A stretch of 64,000 nt of DNA from Chrysomallon squamiferum (lineage: Eukaryota; Mollusca; Gastropoda; Neomphalida; Peltospiridae). The stretch is taken from positions 11,835,678 through 11,899,677 of the forward strand of contig CM022671.1 of the NCBI GenBank assembly GCA_012295275.1, in the 5' to 3' direction. Shown piece by piece: positions 62,401 through 64,000 of the stretch. Made by a program: the position numbers and the translations under genes. Below the pieces are notes generated by a model. The model made no database searches. It had not been told where the DNA came from and saw nothing but the letters and a program-made list of their open reading frames with translations. Each line of letters opens with the position of its first letter. Position 1 is the first letter of the stretch.

Positions 62401-64000
62401 TACACATTCAATCAGACTTCGCCAGGGATAAACATGTCCCCTCAAGCATTAGGAATGGCCATTAATGGGAAGACATATGCTGTTGTACTGTATGAATCAG
62501 CCTGAAGCCAAAGTCAGTGTCAGAGCTATTGATAAATCAATTAGCTGTCGGAAAAATCTCCGTCTCTTGATCTGCCACAGTTTTCGCCTCATCTAACAGC
62601 ATCAAGAATAATATGGTCAATCCAGGATGCCAAATAACACAGGATAACATACATTTGGCAACAGATTCTCAATCCACTAATAACAGACTGATGACACTTA
62701 AAACAGCAGTGAATAAACAGTCAGTGTTTCAAGTAGTATTAACTTTAGCCTAAGATTGTGAAGAGGAAAATTAACTGTAACTGCTACATTAATTCCTTGT
62801 ACAAACTGATTAAATATACACTGTCAAAATATTCTTTTAATTAATACCCTTTAAAAATTAACAATATTATTATATAAGAAGAGGGGGGAAAAAAATCATG
62901 TGGAATTATTTATGTTAGCCAGAGTTTTTTGTTTCATTTTTTTTTTTTTTTTCCCTCCAACATAAAAGATGAATTTAAAAATATAAAAAGAATTTATTAT
63001 CATACTTCAAACAATCTGCTATGGATGTATTACATTTATTAAGGAAATTAAATATCATAATCAATAACTTTAAATATCTATAATAAACCACCATCTTTAA
63101 AATTAAAATTAAATAATTTTTCATACATAAAATATGAAAAAAAGAAGAAAACGTTTGTAAAAAATATATTTATCTGTTTTTACTGAGTTACGTTTTATTT
63201 CTGTATTTTTTCAACCCATTTCTGTTGTATATAGATGAATAAAAATTATTAAAAAAATAATATATATTTAAATGTGACTGAAAACTGAACAAAAATCTGG
63301 ATACAATTTTGAAAAAAGAAATAATAATTATAAAAGAAGATTATTTTTTTTTACTTTTTTTTTTCTCCCGTCATTCAAATCTGGTGCTGTAAATATTCAG
63401 GCCATCTCAGCTTTCTGAGTCAAATATTTATACCTTGCACATGAGTAATTTAATACCAAACGATATTTTAAATGAATAAGGTACACCAGTGTGTATGTGT
63501 GTGTAAAATAATACAAATTATTCCAATAAAATAACAAGTCAACAAACATCAATTTAATAGAAACTAGTTTACCTGGTGAATAATTAATTAATGACTAGCT
63601 TACTTCAAAGTTTATGTATAATAACAAAATTAATAAATATAAAAATGATGTATTAAGAGCACACACACACACAATTTCCCCACCCCAGCTACATATATTG
63701 GCTAAGGTTACATTTTTTGTAATGGTTTAAGTTTGTTGGTTGGCTAAAAGGTTACTCTGGGTTAGTTTTTACTGATGAAAATTATTACCAGTACTGCTGG
63801 TCAAACAACTTCAGATAAGCAGATATATTTTTTCCCCTTCTTTTATGGACCACAAAAAAAATGATTTTATAATAAAACAATAAAAAAATCATGCGTTTAT
63901 ATCTTGTTAATTTTCAAGACAAAATATCTATTCTTTTGCTAAATGTATAAGTGTTTAAAATAATTTAAGAATTTTAATATTACATCTTGTTAAATTTCAA
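59442..64000 (-). other. Intron upstream of the first visible shared exon, running off the right edge
   Basis: No CUX/CASP exon was found here; the expected preceding exon (human sequence [20 protein letters not shown]) is not visible, so it must lie beyond 64000. A less AT-rich stretch at 62260-62760 contains ATTGAT at 62528 and ATCAAT at 62536. A stretch at about 61200-61930 has somewhat mixed composition with short open frames that I cannot assign. Confidence 0.55.

Noticed and set aside
1-64000. tRNA, rRNA or other structured RNA genes; endogenous viral sequences
   Set aside because: Nothing resembling tRNA A/B boxes in a cloverleaf, rRNA segments or viral polymerase, capsid or envelope domains was recognised on reading. 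A dedicated search was not possible, so small RNA genes could be missed.

Overview
This is eukaryotic (animal) nuclear DNA: very AT-rich, packed with microsatellites, and holding intron-split genes with GT/AG junctions and no bacterial-type gene organisation. The Cut-type homeodomain ends in the motif [12 protein letters not shown], closer to the protostome form (Drosophila Cut has [12 protein letters not shown]) than to the vertebrate CUX form (WFHNYRSRIRRE). I infer a protostome invertebrate, possibly a mollusc or other lophotrochozoan; the species cannot be named from sequence alone.

Layout. (1) 1-9087, minus strand: 5' part of DEPDC5/IML1, a subunit of the GATOR1 complex that restrains mTORC1. 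Nineteen coding exons (about 658 residues) are visible, and the gene runs off the left edge. (2) 9088-9609: a 522-base divergent intergenic region, likely a shared bidirectional promoter. (3) 9610-11912, plus strand: a complete four-exon MRPL16 (mitochondrial ribosomal protein uL16m, 254 aa). (4) 13885 to beyond 64000, minus strand: a composite CUX/CASP locus. Eight shared coiled-coil exons (38354-59441) precede two alternative 3' modules. The near module (29623-36885) encodes three CUT domains, the homeodomain and a terminal WEF motif (transcription factor CUX/Cut). The far module (13885-20718) encodes the CASP coiled coil, transmembrane segment and short luminal tail (Golgi membrane protein). 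Both modules begin at acceptors that fit the same phase-1 donor of the last shared exon, so alternative splicing can make either protein. The first exons lie beyond the right edge.

Non-coding structure. A 3-kb minisatellite of 51-base units (16203-19179) sits in a CASP intron. Because 51 is 17 codons it stays open in several frames on both strands and produces large spurious ORFs. Other tandem arrays are a 26-base array in a DEPDC5 intron (3624-3915), a roughly 37-base array (21320-21560), and two neighbouring arrays of about 37 and 39 bases (56545-57960). Several less AT-rich islands in CUX introns carry clusters of ATCAAT/ATTGAT, a CUX-like recognition sequence, and are candidate regulatory modules.

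The three loci do not form a functional pathway; their adjacency looks like ordinary synteny. I found no previously undescribed biological system. The most interesting items are the retained CUX/CASP dual-product architecture and the E-box-dense 51-base minisatellite. All exon boundaries were deduced by hand from homology recall, splice consensus and phase continuity; no searches were run.
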